Assembly (NCBI GenBank): GCA_018647025.1
Contig: JABGTQ010000259.1
Coordinates: 1 to 7,705, forward strand
DNA length: 7,705 nucleotides
Source: Nitrospina sp.
Lineage (GTDB): Bacteria; Nitrospinota; Nitrospinia; Nitrospinales; VA-1
Direction: 5' to 3'
The translations under genes and the position numbers were made by a program. Under the pieces are notes generated by a model. The model was given only the letters and a program-made list of their open reading frames with translations. It was not told the DNA's origin and did not search any database. The stretch's first letter is position 1, and each line of letters starts with the position of its first letter. This document shows positions 1 through 5,072 of this stretch, piece by piece.

Positions 1-2413
1 CTTAGAAATGGTTGGTCGAACTGCAAGGCATCATACCTTTTTTGAAATGCTTGGAAATTTTTCATTCGGAGATTATTTTAAAAATGATGCAATAAAATAT
101 GGGTGGGACTTTCTAACAAACGTAGTCGGATTACCTAAAGATAAGCTATATGTTTCTATTTACAAGGATGATAATGAGGCCTTTGATATTTGGGAAAATA
201 CTATTGGAATTCCGAACAACCGCATAATTCGACTTGGAGACAAAGACAACTTCTGGTCTATGGGGAACACGGGTCCATGCGGTCCCTGCTCAGAAATTCA
301 CATTGACCAAGGAGAAGATGTTGGATGCGGAAAATCTATCTGTACCGTCGGCTGCGATTGTGATCGCTATCTTGAAATATGGAACCTTGTTTTTATGCAA
401 TACAATCGAGATGAGTCTGGCAACCTTACTCCATTACCCAACCCATGCATTGATACAGGAATGGGTTTAGAACGACTAGCTGCCGTAGTTCAAGGAAAAA
501 CTTCAAACTACGACTGCGACCTTTTAATGAATATTATAAAAGAAGTCTGCCGAGTTATGAAAAGAACTTACGGATCTAACATCAACCATGACATTTCGAT
601 TCGAGTGATAACAGACCATGCTAGAGCAGCTGCTTTTCTAATTGGAGATGGGGTACTTCCTTCAAATGAAGGGCGAGGCTATGTCGTCAGAAGAATTATT
701 AGACGCGCACTCAGACATGGGAAACTCCTAGAACAGAGTGATTTATTTTTTTACAAAATCACTGATTATGTAACAAATATTTTCTCTGATGCTTATCCCG
801 ATTTTAAACAAAACTCAAGTTTCATTCATCGAGTAGTACAAAATGAAGAATCAAATTTTGCAAATACTCTAAATTTCGGAATGCAACGCATGGAAGAAAT
901 TCTTAACCACGTCCGCAAGAAAAACCTCGACCACATCCCAGGTGATGAAATTTTTAAGCTATACGACACATTCGGATTTCCTGTCGACTTGGCAGAAGAA
1001 TATGGAAAAGAAATTGGTCTGTCCCTTGATATGAATGGCTTCAATGAAGCAATGCAGAAACAAAAAGAGAAAGCAATGGCCTCATGGAAAGGCTCAGGAG
1101 AAAAGTCAGTTTCTCCATTCTTTAATGATTTTATTAAAACCGAAAAACAAACTCGTTTCTTGGGCTACGATAAGACTTTTGTAGAAGGAAAAATTTTAGC
1201 AATTTTAAAAGAATCTAAACCAGTTGACTCCGCTAGCGAAGGCGAAAAAGTTGAATTAATAATGAACCAAACCCCATTTTATGGAGAATCCGGAGGTCAA
1301 ATAGGAGATTCAGGAGTTGCCTGGAACGAAGTCGCTCGACTAAATATAAGCAACTCAACTAAGCCAATTCCAGATCTTACTATTCATCACGCGACAATCA
1401 CTCAGGGTCTAATAAAAAAATTAGATACTTTAACTTTAAAGGTAGACCCCGAAAGCAGATCGGAAACTGCTTTGCATCACTCGGTCACTCACTTGCTTCA
1501 TGCTGTCCTTAAAGAAGTTTTAGGAGAACATATAAAACAGGCTGGATCTTTGGTAACTTCTCAACGACTAAGGTTCGACTACACTCATTTTTCGCCTTTG
1601 GTTCTTAGAGAAAAAAATAGAATTGAAGAACGGGTGAATCAAAAAATACGTGAAAATTTAAAAGTTTCAACTAATGAACTATCCATAGAAAAAGCTATTA
1701 AAGACGGTGCTGTGGCCCTATTTGGGGAAAAGTATGGTGAAAACGTCAGAGTAGTATCGATGGGAGATTTTAGTAAAGAGCTTTGTGGGGGAACTCACAC
1801 AGCTGCAACAGGGAATATTGGCTTGTTTAAGATAATCTCAGAGGGCGGTATTGCTTCTGGAGTAAGACGTATTGAAGCCGTAGCTGGAAAATCTGCATAT
1901 TATTCTATGCAGGAAGAAAATAAAACTCTGATTTCAATTCGCTCGCTTTTGAAAGTATCTCCGGAAGAAGAAATCAATAGATTAAAAAAAATTCTTGAAA
2001 AATCACGAGAAATGGAGAAAGAAATCAGCCGTCTAAAGGAAAAACTTATTAGCGGGAAGGGATCTGACTCGAATCATGATATTGAAAAAATTGGTAACAT
2101 ATCTTTACTGGTTAAACAATTTGAGGAAATGGATGCTAAGACACTACGATCATTTATTGATAGTGCAAAAAATAAAATTAAATCAGGTGTTATAATCGTT
2201 GGGTCTAATACAAATGGAAAAGTTTTACTTGCTGCTGGTGTAACAAAGGACTTAGAAGGGAGTTTTCATGCAGGTAATATTTTAAAAGAAATCTCTGGTA
2301 TTGTTGGTGGAAGCGGTGGCGGTAGATCCGATATGGCCCAAGCAGGGGGTGTTCATACAGAAAAATTAGGAGAAGCTCTGGGCAAAGCTAGAGAAATAAT
2401 ACATAATAGTTAA
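1..2413 (+). CDS. alaS: Alanyl-tRNA synthetase (5' partial)
   Basis: Charges tRNA-Ala with alanine in the cytoplasm and hydrolyses mischarged Ser/Gly-tRNA-Ala. The reading frame is open from base 2, so the gene starts outside the window; about 70 N-terminal residues are missing compared with the usual 870-880. Numbering from the Met codon at base 8: the class II catalytic core starts with TARHHTFFEMLGNFSFGDYF (motif 2 region), motif 3 is GMGLER (151-156), and a tRNA-recognition helical region follows to about 400. The editing domain has its zinc site as HxxxH (H491, H495) plus CGGTH (C593, H597). A coiled-coil-like stretch (about 650-682) leads to the C-Ala domain with its glycine-rich GGSGGGR and DMAQAGG (767-781). 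A Cys cluster (C107, C112, C116, C118) sits where E. coli AlaRS has a Cys-free loop; I recall similar clusters in other bacterial AlaRS. No frameshift or missing key residue is seen. Identity is certain. Confidence 0.98.
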   Translation, partial: LEMVGRTARHHTFFEMLGNFSFGDYFKNDAIKYGWDFLTNVVGLPKDKLYVSIYKDDNEAFDIWENTIGIPNNRIIRLGDKDNFWSMGNTGPCGPCSEIHIDQGEDVGCGKSICTVGCDCDRYLEIWNLVFMQYNRDESGNLTPLPNPCIDTGMGLERLAAVVQGKTSNYDCDLLMNIIKEVCRVMKRTYGSNINHDISIRVITDHARAAAFLIGDGVLPSNEGRGYVVRRIIRRALRHGKLLEQSDLFFYKITDYVTNIFSDAYPDFKQNSSFIHRVVQNEESNFANTLNFGMQRMEEILNHVRKKNLDHIPGDEIFKLYDTFGFPVDLAEEYGKEIGLSLDMNGFNEAMQKQKEKAMASWKGSGEKSVSPFFNDFIKTEKQTRFLGYDKTFVEGKILAILKESKPVDSASEGEKVELIMNQTPFYGESGGQIGDSGVAWNEVARLNISNSTKPIPDLTIHHATITQGLIKKLDTLTLKVDPESRSETALHHSVTHLLHAVLKEVLGEHIKQAGSLVTSQRLRFDYTHFSPLVLREKNRIEERVNQKIRENLKVSTNELSIEKAIKDGAVALFGEKYGENVRVVSMGDFSKELCGGTHTAATGNIGLFKIISEGGIASGVRRIEAVAGKSAYYSMQEENKTLISIRSLLKVSPEEEINRLKKILEKSREMEKEISRLKEKLISGKGSDSNHDIEKIGNISLLVKQFEEMDAKTLRSFIDSAKNKIKSGVIIVGSNTNGKVLLAAGVTKDLEGSFHAGNILKEISGIVGGSGGGRSDMAQAGGVHTEKLGEALGKAREIIHNS

Positions 2414-2423
2414 TAAGTGTTTT

Positions 2424-2443
2424 ATTTTTTTAAAAAAATTTTT
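2424..2443 (+). terminator. AT-only inverted repeat after alaS
   Basis: Eleven bases after the alaS stop, an A-T7-A7-T palindrome (2424-2439) is followed by a short T run (2439-2443). The position suits a 3' end for alaS mRNA, but the stem has no G-C pairs, so it would be a weak intrinsic terminator. It may be only a poly-T/poly-A tract. Confidence 0.25.
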
Positions 2444-2469
2444 ACAGAATAATTAGAGATAGTCATTAT
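2441..2469 (+). promoter_or_regulatory. Candidate promoter for the NHLP-type precursor gene
   Basis: TTTACA (2441-2446, 5 of 6 to the sigma-70 -35 box) lies 17 bases before CATTAT (2464-2469, 4 of 6 to the -10 box). A better -10 sequence, TATAAA (2467-2472), overlaps it but would leave a 20-base spacer. Either would start transcription near 2476-2482, giving a leader of about 65 bases that includes the inverted repeat at 2486-2505. Such boxes occur by chance in AT-rich DNA. Confidence 0.22.
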
Positions 2470-2485
2470 AAATAAACCATCTGCA

Positions 2486-2505
2486 TTTATCGATGTGTCG
2501 ATTAA
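2486..2505. repeat. Imperfect inverted repeat in the leader of the precursor gene
   Basis: The arms ATCGA (2489-2493) and TCGAT (2498-2502) flank TGTG. Beyond one mismatch (2488/2503) two more pairs form (2486-2487 with 2504-2505), giving 7 of 8 paired positions. It sits 40 bases before the ATG at 2545, between the candidate promoter and the gene, where a repressor site or small mRNA hairpin would act. No Shine-Dalgarno sequence sits at normal distance from that ATG; the nearest purine run, AAGGGA (2518-2523), is 21 bases away. Confidence 0.3.
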
Positions 2506-2544
2506 CATTCCCCCAATAAGGGATCACAACCAAAATAATTAGCT

Positions 2545-2883
2545 ATGGAGCCAAACAAAAAAGAAGCACTAGATAAAAAATGGAATGAAATAGTTTTAAA
2601 AGCTCTGAGTGATGAAGAGTTTAAGAAAAAACTCGTAAAAGACCCGATTAGCGTTATGATTGAGAATGGACTAGGCTTACCTGAAGGTTGTAAGGCGGGA
2701 GAAACCTCTACCAAGACTGCTGGCCTTCAACTTCCACCTAATGCTTCAGACGATATTAAGGAAGAGGCCATATGGTGGAGATGGCGACTAGAGATGACCC
2801 ACGATTTCGGAAAGGATGAACGAAAAAAATCTAGTTTATCCTCTGGTGGAGCCCCACTTATTGACATGACTCCAGATATGTAG
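2545..2883 (+). CDS. NHLP-leader protein, putative RiPP precursor
   Basis: A 112-residue protein matching, by eye, the nitrile hydratase-like leader peptide family (TIGR03793 type). That family guides modifying enzymes to a C-terminal core peptide in thiazole/oxazole, lanthipeptide and related RiPP pathways. The pattern runs in order: W13, then A20-x2-D23-x2-F26 (KALSDEEF), L30-x2-DP (33-34), GLGLPEG (42-48) and LQLPP (61-65). The family normally ends soon after LPP in a Gly-Gly cleavage site. Here about 35 unusual residues intervene, including a Trp-rich WWRWR (77-81) and a basic stretch (90-95). Then SSLSSGG (96-102) precedes a ten-residue tail, APLIDMTPDM. The metal-binding CxLCSC of true nitrile hydratase alpha chains is absent; the only Cys is C49. 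The frame is closed by TAA at 2536, so ATG 2545 is the first possible start; it has no good Shine-Dalgarno. No modification, protease or export gene is adjacent, so any partner must be encoded elsewhere. Leader assignment is fairly sure; the role as a RiPP precursor is inferred. Confidence 0.65.
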   Translation: MEPNKKEALDKKWNEIVLKALSDEEFKKKLVKDPISVMIENGLGLPEGCKAGETSTKTAGLQLPPNASDDIKEEAIWWRWRLEMTHDFGKDERKKSSLSSGGAPLIDMTPDM

Positions 2884-2923
2884 ATTTACATGAAAAAATT
2901 GATATTTGTTAATTGTTATAATT

Positions 2924-2933
2924 TTGAGCTCAA
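2924..2933. repeat. Perfect 10-bp palindrome between convergent genes
   Basis: TTGAGCTCAA is a perfect palindrome in the 88-base gap between the converging NHLP-type gene and the small membrane-protein gene. It has no loop and no T run beside it, so it is not a good terminator. It could be a protein-binding site or chance. Nothing else is seen in this gap. Confidence 0.2.
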
Positions 2934-2971
2934 GTATTAGATCATTTAATTACTCTAAATAGATGGGTTTT

Positions 2972-3247
2972 TTACCTAGATATATCTGGTCGAAGCTCAA
3001 TTGTTGTATCTTCAGCAATCCACTTTTTAAGGACATTTGCAGTTAGCGCTGTTTTTCGTTTAGCCATTTCTTCTGCATACATCTTCATCCATGCGGGGTT
3101 TTCTGGACCCATCACTATTTTTTTAAGTTTTGGTTGCCTTCGTATAATATTTTTTTTAGATTTAGTTCTAGATACCGGTTTATAAGTAACCGCTAGCAAC
3201 ATTGCAAAGCCAAATGTAATCAAGAGAGTTGTCAAAATAGTGTTCAT
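2972..3247 (-). CDS. Small single-span membrane protein, FliF-tail-like end
   Basis: A 91-residue protein of unknown function. Residues about 3-21 form one hydrophobic span (ILTTLLITFGFAMLLAV). A strongly basic stretch (24-44, rich in Lys and Arg) follows, which by the positive-inside rule puts the C-terminal two thirds in the cytoplasm. There is no lipobox or signal-peptidase site. Near the end, ANVLKKWIAED (70-80) resembles the C-terminal segment of the flagellar MS-ring protein FliF, which binds FliG (E. coli form, from memory, is VIRQWMSND). The arrangement of span, basic linker and helix is also like the end of FliF. That is only a resemblance, and no flagellar gene is in the window. AAAGGA lies 11 bases upstream of the ATG (plus-strand 3259-3264), a usable if slightly distant ribosome binding site. 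The gene converges on the NHLP-type gene with an 88-base gap. Confidence 0.6.
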   Translation of the reverse strand: MNTILTTLLITFGFAMLLAVTYKPVSRTKSKKNIIRRQPKLKKIVMGPENPAWMKMYAEEMAKRKTALTANVLKKWIAEDTTIELRPDISR

Positions 3248-3287
3248 TAGATTTGAAGTCCTTTAAAAGCATACAATAATTTATTTA

Positions 3288-3323
3288 TCTCTTATCGACA
3301 ATCTCGGCAATGTCCTTAAGAGA
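3288..3323. repeat. Two-part inverted repeat upstream of the membrane-protein gene
   Basis: TCTCTTA (3288-3294) pairs with TAAGAGA (3317-3323). After a symmetric 2x2 mismatch, GACA (3297-3300) pairs with TGTC (3311-3314), leaving a 10-base loop. All 11 stem positions outside the internal loop are paired. It lies 41 bases upstream of the minus-strand gene starting at 3247, so it may form in that gene's mRNA leader or serve as an operator. No T run follows on either strand, which argues against a terminator. On the minus strand a 16-codon frame, MSKFSLKDIAEIVDKR, runs through it (3335 down to 3285), without a Shine-Dalgarno. Confidence 0.4.
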
Positions 3324-3478
3324 AAATTTGCTCATATTTTGCACAAAAATTATTAGTTTTTTTAATAATTAACACAAAGATACTCACAAAACACTTACCA
3401 TTATCAATACTTATAGGTATGGGGTTGTCTATATACTGATGTCTATTAAGTCCATCTTAAAAAAACAATAAAGATATA

Positions 3479-3565
3479 ATGAACGGGCGGCAAATTTTTC
3501 TAACAATTTTTATTCCAGTTTTAGGTGTTTTTTTTATGTGGTATTTGTATCAGGGTACCTTTTAA
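3479..3565 (+). CDS. Possible 28-residue single-span membrane peptide
   Basis: ATG at 3479 opens 28 codons closing with TAA. The peptide starts MNGRQ, then runs as an unbroken hydrophobic segment with one Pro (residues 6-24, IFLTIFIPVLGVFFMWYLY), and ends QGTF. That shape (short polar start with one Arg, one transmembrane helix, short tail) is typical of small membrane-complex subunits, but I recognise no family. Against it: the only purine run upstream (AAAGA, 3469-3473) is a weak ribosome site, a TATAAT sequence overlaps the start codon, and T-rich DNA readily encodes hydrophobic residues by chance. Confidence 0.28.
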   Translation: MNGRQIFLTIFIPVLGVFFMWYLYQGTF

Positions 3566-3650
3566 GGCAATAATTACGTTTTATTAAACTCTCACAAGTA
3601 TTTAGCAAGAAGTAGGCCTATAAAACTCTATTAAATTTAATTTAAATGGA

Positions 3651-3679
3651 TTGCTAATGAGATCTGATTGAAATATATT
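3651..3679 (+). promoter_or_regulatory. Candidate promoter for the tRNA-Arg gene
   Basis: TTGCTA (3651-3656, 4 of 6) and TATATT (3674-3679, 5 of 6) are separated by exactly 17 bases. Transcription would begin near 3686, about 12 bases before the mature tRNA end, a normal distance for a 5' leader removed by RNase P. Its presence argues that the tRNA is, or recently was, expressed. Confidence 0.42.
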
Positions 3680-3697
3680 TTAAGTATTAAGGCATAT

Positions 3698-3774
3698 ACG
3701 ACTGTAACTCAGTTGGATAAAGCGTTGGTTTCCGGAACCAAAAGTCGGAGGTTTGAATCCTCTCAGCCGTACCA
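3698..3774 (+). tRNA. tRNA-Arg (anticodon CCG), with unusual mismatches
   Basis: A full cloverleaf can be drawn. Acceptor 3698-3704 pairs with 3764-3770, followed by discriminator A and an encoded CCA (3772-3774). The D-loop is AGTTGGATA. The anticodon arm is TTGGT-TTCCGGA-ACCAA with anticodon CCG (3732-3734), reading CGG. The variable loop has 5 bases, and the T-stem is GGAGG/CCTCT (3747-3751 with 3759-3763). Oddities: A4-C69 in the acceptor, A10-C25 and C13-A22 in the D-stem (only two pairs left), and U instead of the near-invariant C at position 56 (3754). The anticodon stem is perfect. CGG codons occur in the window (alaS 1631, ACT gene 4988), and the usual ICG-type tRNA-Arg does not read CGG, so a reader is needed. 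It is either a divergent working tRNA or a decaying copy. Confidence 0.85.
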
Positions 3775-3792
3775 TATTTTTTAAAAAAAATA
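3775..3792 (+). terminator. AT-only hairpin directly after the tRNA
   Basis: TATTTTTT (3775-3782) and AAAAAATA (3785-3792) can pair around two A bases, starting one base after the encoded CCA. It is G-C free and lacks a trailing T run, so it is a weak terminator candidate. It resembles the T7A7 palindrome after alaS. Confidence 0.2.
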
Positions 3793-3794
3793 TA

Positions 3795-3825
3795 TTGACC
3801 AATTTGTAATACAAACCTCTATAGA
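3795..3825 (+). promoter_or_regulatory. Candidate promoter of the LRR gene
   Basis: TTGACC (3795-3800, 5 of 6 to the -35 consensus) and TATAGA (3820-3825, 4 of 6) are 19 bases apart, slightly longer than ideal. Transcription would start around 3832-3837, at or just before the GTG start at 3837. That fits the complete lack of a Shine-Dalgarno there and suggests a leaderless or nearly leaderless mRNA. Confidence 0.28.
3803..3815. promoter_or_regulatory. Operator-like palindrome TTTGTA-A-TACAAA
   Basis: A perfect 6+6 inverted repeat around one central A lies wholly between the candidate -35 and -10 boxes of the LRR gene, where a bound repressor would block RNA polymerase. Its inner TGTAAT/ACA resembles the palindrome ahead of the ACT gene (4476-4487), but the centre differs by one base. 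No cognate regulator is identified. Confidence 0.33.
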
Positions 3826-3836
3826 ATACACAAGCT

Positions 3837-4424
3837 GTGACTAAGGAAAAATTATTAAAAATCTTTCAAGCCGCGAAAGTAAACCGCCGTACCTCATTGG
3901 CACTGGGAGATAACAAAATTCAAGAATTACCTCCTGCGATAGGTGACATTACAAGCTTAATGGATCTTGACATGAGCCGCAATGAACTTGAAACGCTCCC
4001 CTCTGAAATAAATAACCTTAAAAAACTAAAACGACTAGGATTAAATTATCAAAAGTTTAACTTATTTCCAGTCGCAATCTGTTCTCTAAAAAGACTCGGC
4101 GAATTATACTTAAGAGGAAATAAAATAACAGCAGTACCACCGGAAATTGGCAACTTAAAGAATCTGACTGGACTCGATCTAAGGGGGAACCGCATAACGC
4201 ACTTACCCAAAGAAATAATTCAGTTAAAAAGCCTTAAACTATTATTTTTAGATGGAAACCCTCTGGTTGAGCCACCGTTAGAGATTGTAGTAAAAGGAAA
4301 GGATGCAATCTTTAATTATTTTCGTACTAAGTACACCAATACAACTAACATACAACCTAGCCAACCCAACACACTAGATACACAATCACTTGAAAATGTA
4401 AGTTTATATACAAAGCAAAGATAA
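3837..4424 (+). CDS. Stand-alone leucine-rich repeat protein
   Basis: A 195-residue protein made mostly of six 23-residue leucine-rich repeats, beginning at residues 17, 40, 63, 86, 109 and 132. Each has the form xLxxLxLxxNxIxxLPxxIxxLx, the bacterial/plant-like LRR class; LRRs form curved solenoids that bind other proteins. Repeat 3 is degraded: NYQKFNLFP where the others have the N-x-I/L-x-x-L/V-P core. The sixth repeat passes into EIVVKGKDAIFNYFR (about 148-162), which resembles the segment joining the LRRs to the Roc GTPase in bacterial Roco proteins (EIVxQGxxAILxYLR, from memory). Here only a polar tail rich in Thr, Asn, Gln and Ser follows (163-195), with no GTPase or kinase. There is no signal peptide or membrane span, so it is probably cytoplasmic. 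The GTG start follows a TAG at 3822 by 12 bases, and no ribosome site is visible. The next in-frame ATG (3960) would cut off repeat 1, so GTG is preferred. Binding partner unknown. Confidence 0.85.
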   Translation: MTKEKLLKIFQAAKVNRRTSLALGDNKIQELPPAIGDITSLMDLDMSRNELETLPSEINNLKKLKRLGLNYQKFNLFPVAICSLKRLGELYLRGNKITAVPPEIGNLKNLTGLDLRGNRITHLPKEIIQLKSLKLLFLDGNPLVEPPLEIVVKGKDAIFNYFRTKYTNTTNIQPSQPNTLDTQSLENVSLYTKQR

Positions 4425-4475
4425 ACCATTCATTCAAAACGACACATTTTTATTGGATCGAAACATTATGATAAA

Positions 4476-4487
4476 ATGTAATTACAT
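4476..4487. promoter_or_regulatory. Perfect 12-bp palindrome before the ACT-domain gene
   Basis: ATGTAATTACAT lies 35 bases upstream of the GTG at 4523 and overlaps TAAAAT (4472-4477), a possible -10 box (5 of 6) that lacks a convincing -35 box. The placement suits an operator or activator site. It is AT-rich apart from one G-C pair per half, so chance remains possible. Confidence 0.3.
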
Positions 4488-4522
4488 AAACGTTTTAAAT
4501 TAATTTTTTTTCGGAGACCTAG

Positions 4523-5050
4523 GTGAGCAAAGAACACTGGTACCTTTTATCATTGGTTGGAAAAGATCGTCCCGGTATCGTTGCTAAGTTAAGTGCTGGA
4601 TTATGTAAAAATGGATGTAACCTTGGAGACTCTTCCATGGTTCGACTTGGGAACAACTTCGTTATAATGCTTGCCGTACAATTTAATGGTTCTCAAGAAG
4701 CCTTGAGTAATATTGTTGCACCTTTGGCAGATTCGATGAACCTAAAGCAAAACCTAATTGAAATCGAAGAAGGTACTCATGACATAGAACCAGATGTCAG
4801 GATAAATATTTATTCGGATGAGAGAATAGGGATTATTGATGATGTTACTAGCATGTTAGCAGATTCAGGACTAAATATCTTATCTCTTGAGTCTAATCTT
4901 GGCATTAATCAACCGCAAAACACATATTCTATTCATATTGAAGGAACCGTATCTGAGGAAATTACTCCTCTCTACGAAGTACTTGAGCGGCTGTCAGATG
5001 AAAAAAATATTCAGTACCAGCTTATTCCTATAAATTCTCAGGTAGTATAA
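4523..5050 (+). CDS. Double-ACT-domain regulatory protein, GcvR-like
   Basis: A 175-residue cytoplasmic protein made of two ACT domains, roughly 6-80 and 92-172, with little else. ACT domain 1 opens with LVGKDRPGIVAKLSAGL (11-27), the usual glycine-rich turn and helix where amino-acid ligands bind. ACT domain 2 has the matching SDERIGIIDDVTSMLAD (98-114). Size and layout match GcvR, the accessory repressor that in E. coli binds GcvA and blocks glycine-cleavage gene expression when glycine is low. No DNA-binding domain is present, as expected of GcvR. GTG is chosen as start because GGAG (4513-4516) stands six bases before it. It converges on lpd with only 22 bases between stop codons. Lpd is the L protein of glycine cleavage, so a functional link is attractive but unproven; no gcvA or gcvTHP is visible. 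Other double-ACT proteins of unknown ligand look alike, so gcvR itself is not assigned. Confidence 0.85.
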   Translation: MSKEHWYLLSLVGKDRPGIVAKLSAGLCKNGCNLGDSSMVRLGNNFVIMLAVQFNGSQEALSNIVAPLADSMNLKQNLIEIEEGTHDIEPDVRINIYSDERIGIIDDVTSMLADSGLNILSLESNLGINQPQNTYSIHIEGTVSEEITPLYEVLERLSDEKNIQYQLIPINSQVV

Positions 5051-5072
5051 ACGGAGGACTCCAACTCGAGGG

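Larger units (their letters stand above)
3248..3697. other. 450-base stretch without a firm gene
   Basis: This stretch separates the minus-strand membrane-protein gene from the tRNA. It is very AT-rich except for a locally GC-richer patch at 3295-3320, which lies inside an inverted repeat. It also contains a second AT-only stem (AATTATT 3348-3354 with AATAATT 3364-3370), a possible 28-codon gene (3479-3565) and a plausible tRNA promoter (3651-3679). TATAAT at 3475-3480 is a perfect -10 box but has no recognisable -35 box at 16-18 bases. No IS end, CRISPR repeat or further gene is seen. Confidence 0.6.

Noticed and set aside
234..1044. Other open frames inside alaS (234-470 plus, 826-1044 minus).
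   Set aside because: They overlap the certain alaS frame, have no ribosome sites, and their translations show no domain.
2502..2714. Minus-strand frame across the start of the NHLP-type gene.
   Set aside because: The opposite frame has a clear family pattern; this one has none and no upstream signal.
2545..2883. Reading the 112-residue protein as a nitrile hydratase alpha subunit.
   Set aside because: It is about half the normal length and lacks the CxLCSC metal motif; only the leader-like part is shared.
3348..3370. AATTATT/AATAATT stem with a T-rich loop as a terminator.
   Set aside because: The seven A-T pairs are too weak, the T run is in the loop and not after the stem, and no gene ends just before it.
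3885..4300. Tandem DNA repeats or CRISPR-like periodicity of 69 bases.
   Set aside because: The period comes from 23-residue leucine-rich repeats; the DNA copies are well diverged and there are no spacers.
5051..5072. GGAGGACTCC as a bidirectional terminator between the ACT gene and lpd.
   Set aside because: Only two bases would form the loop and there is no T run on either strand.
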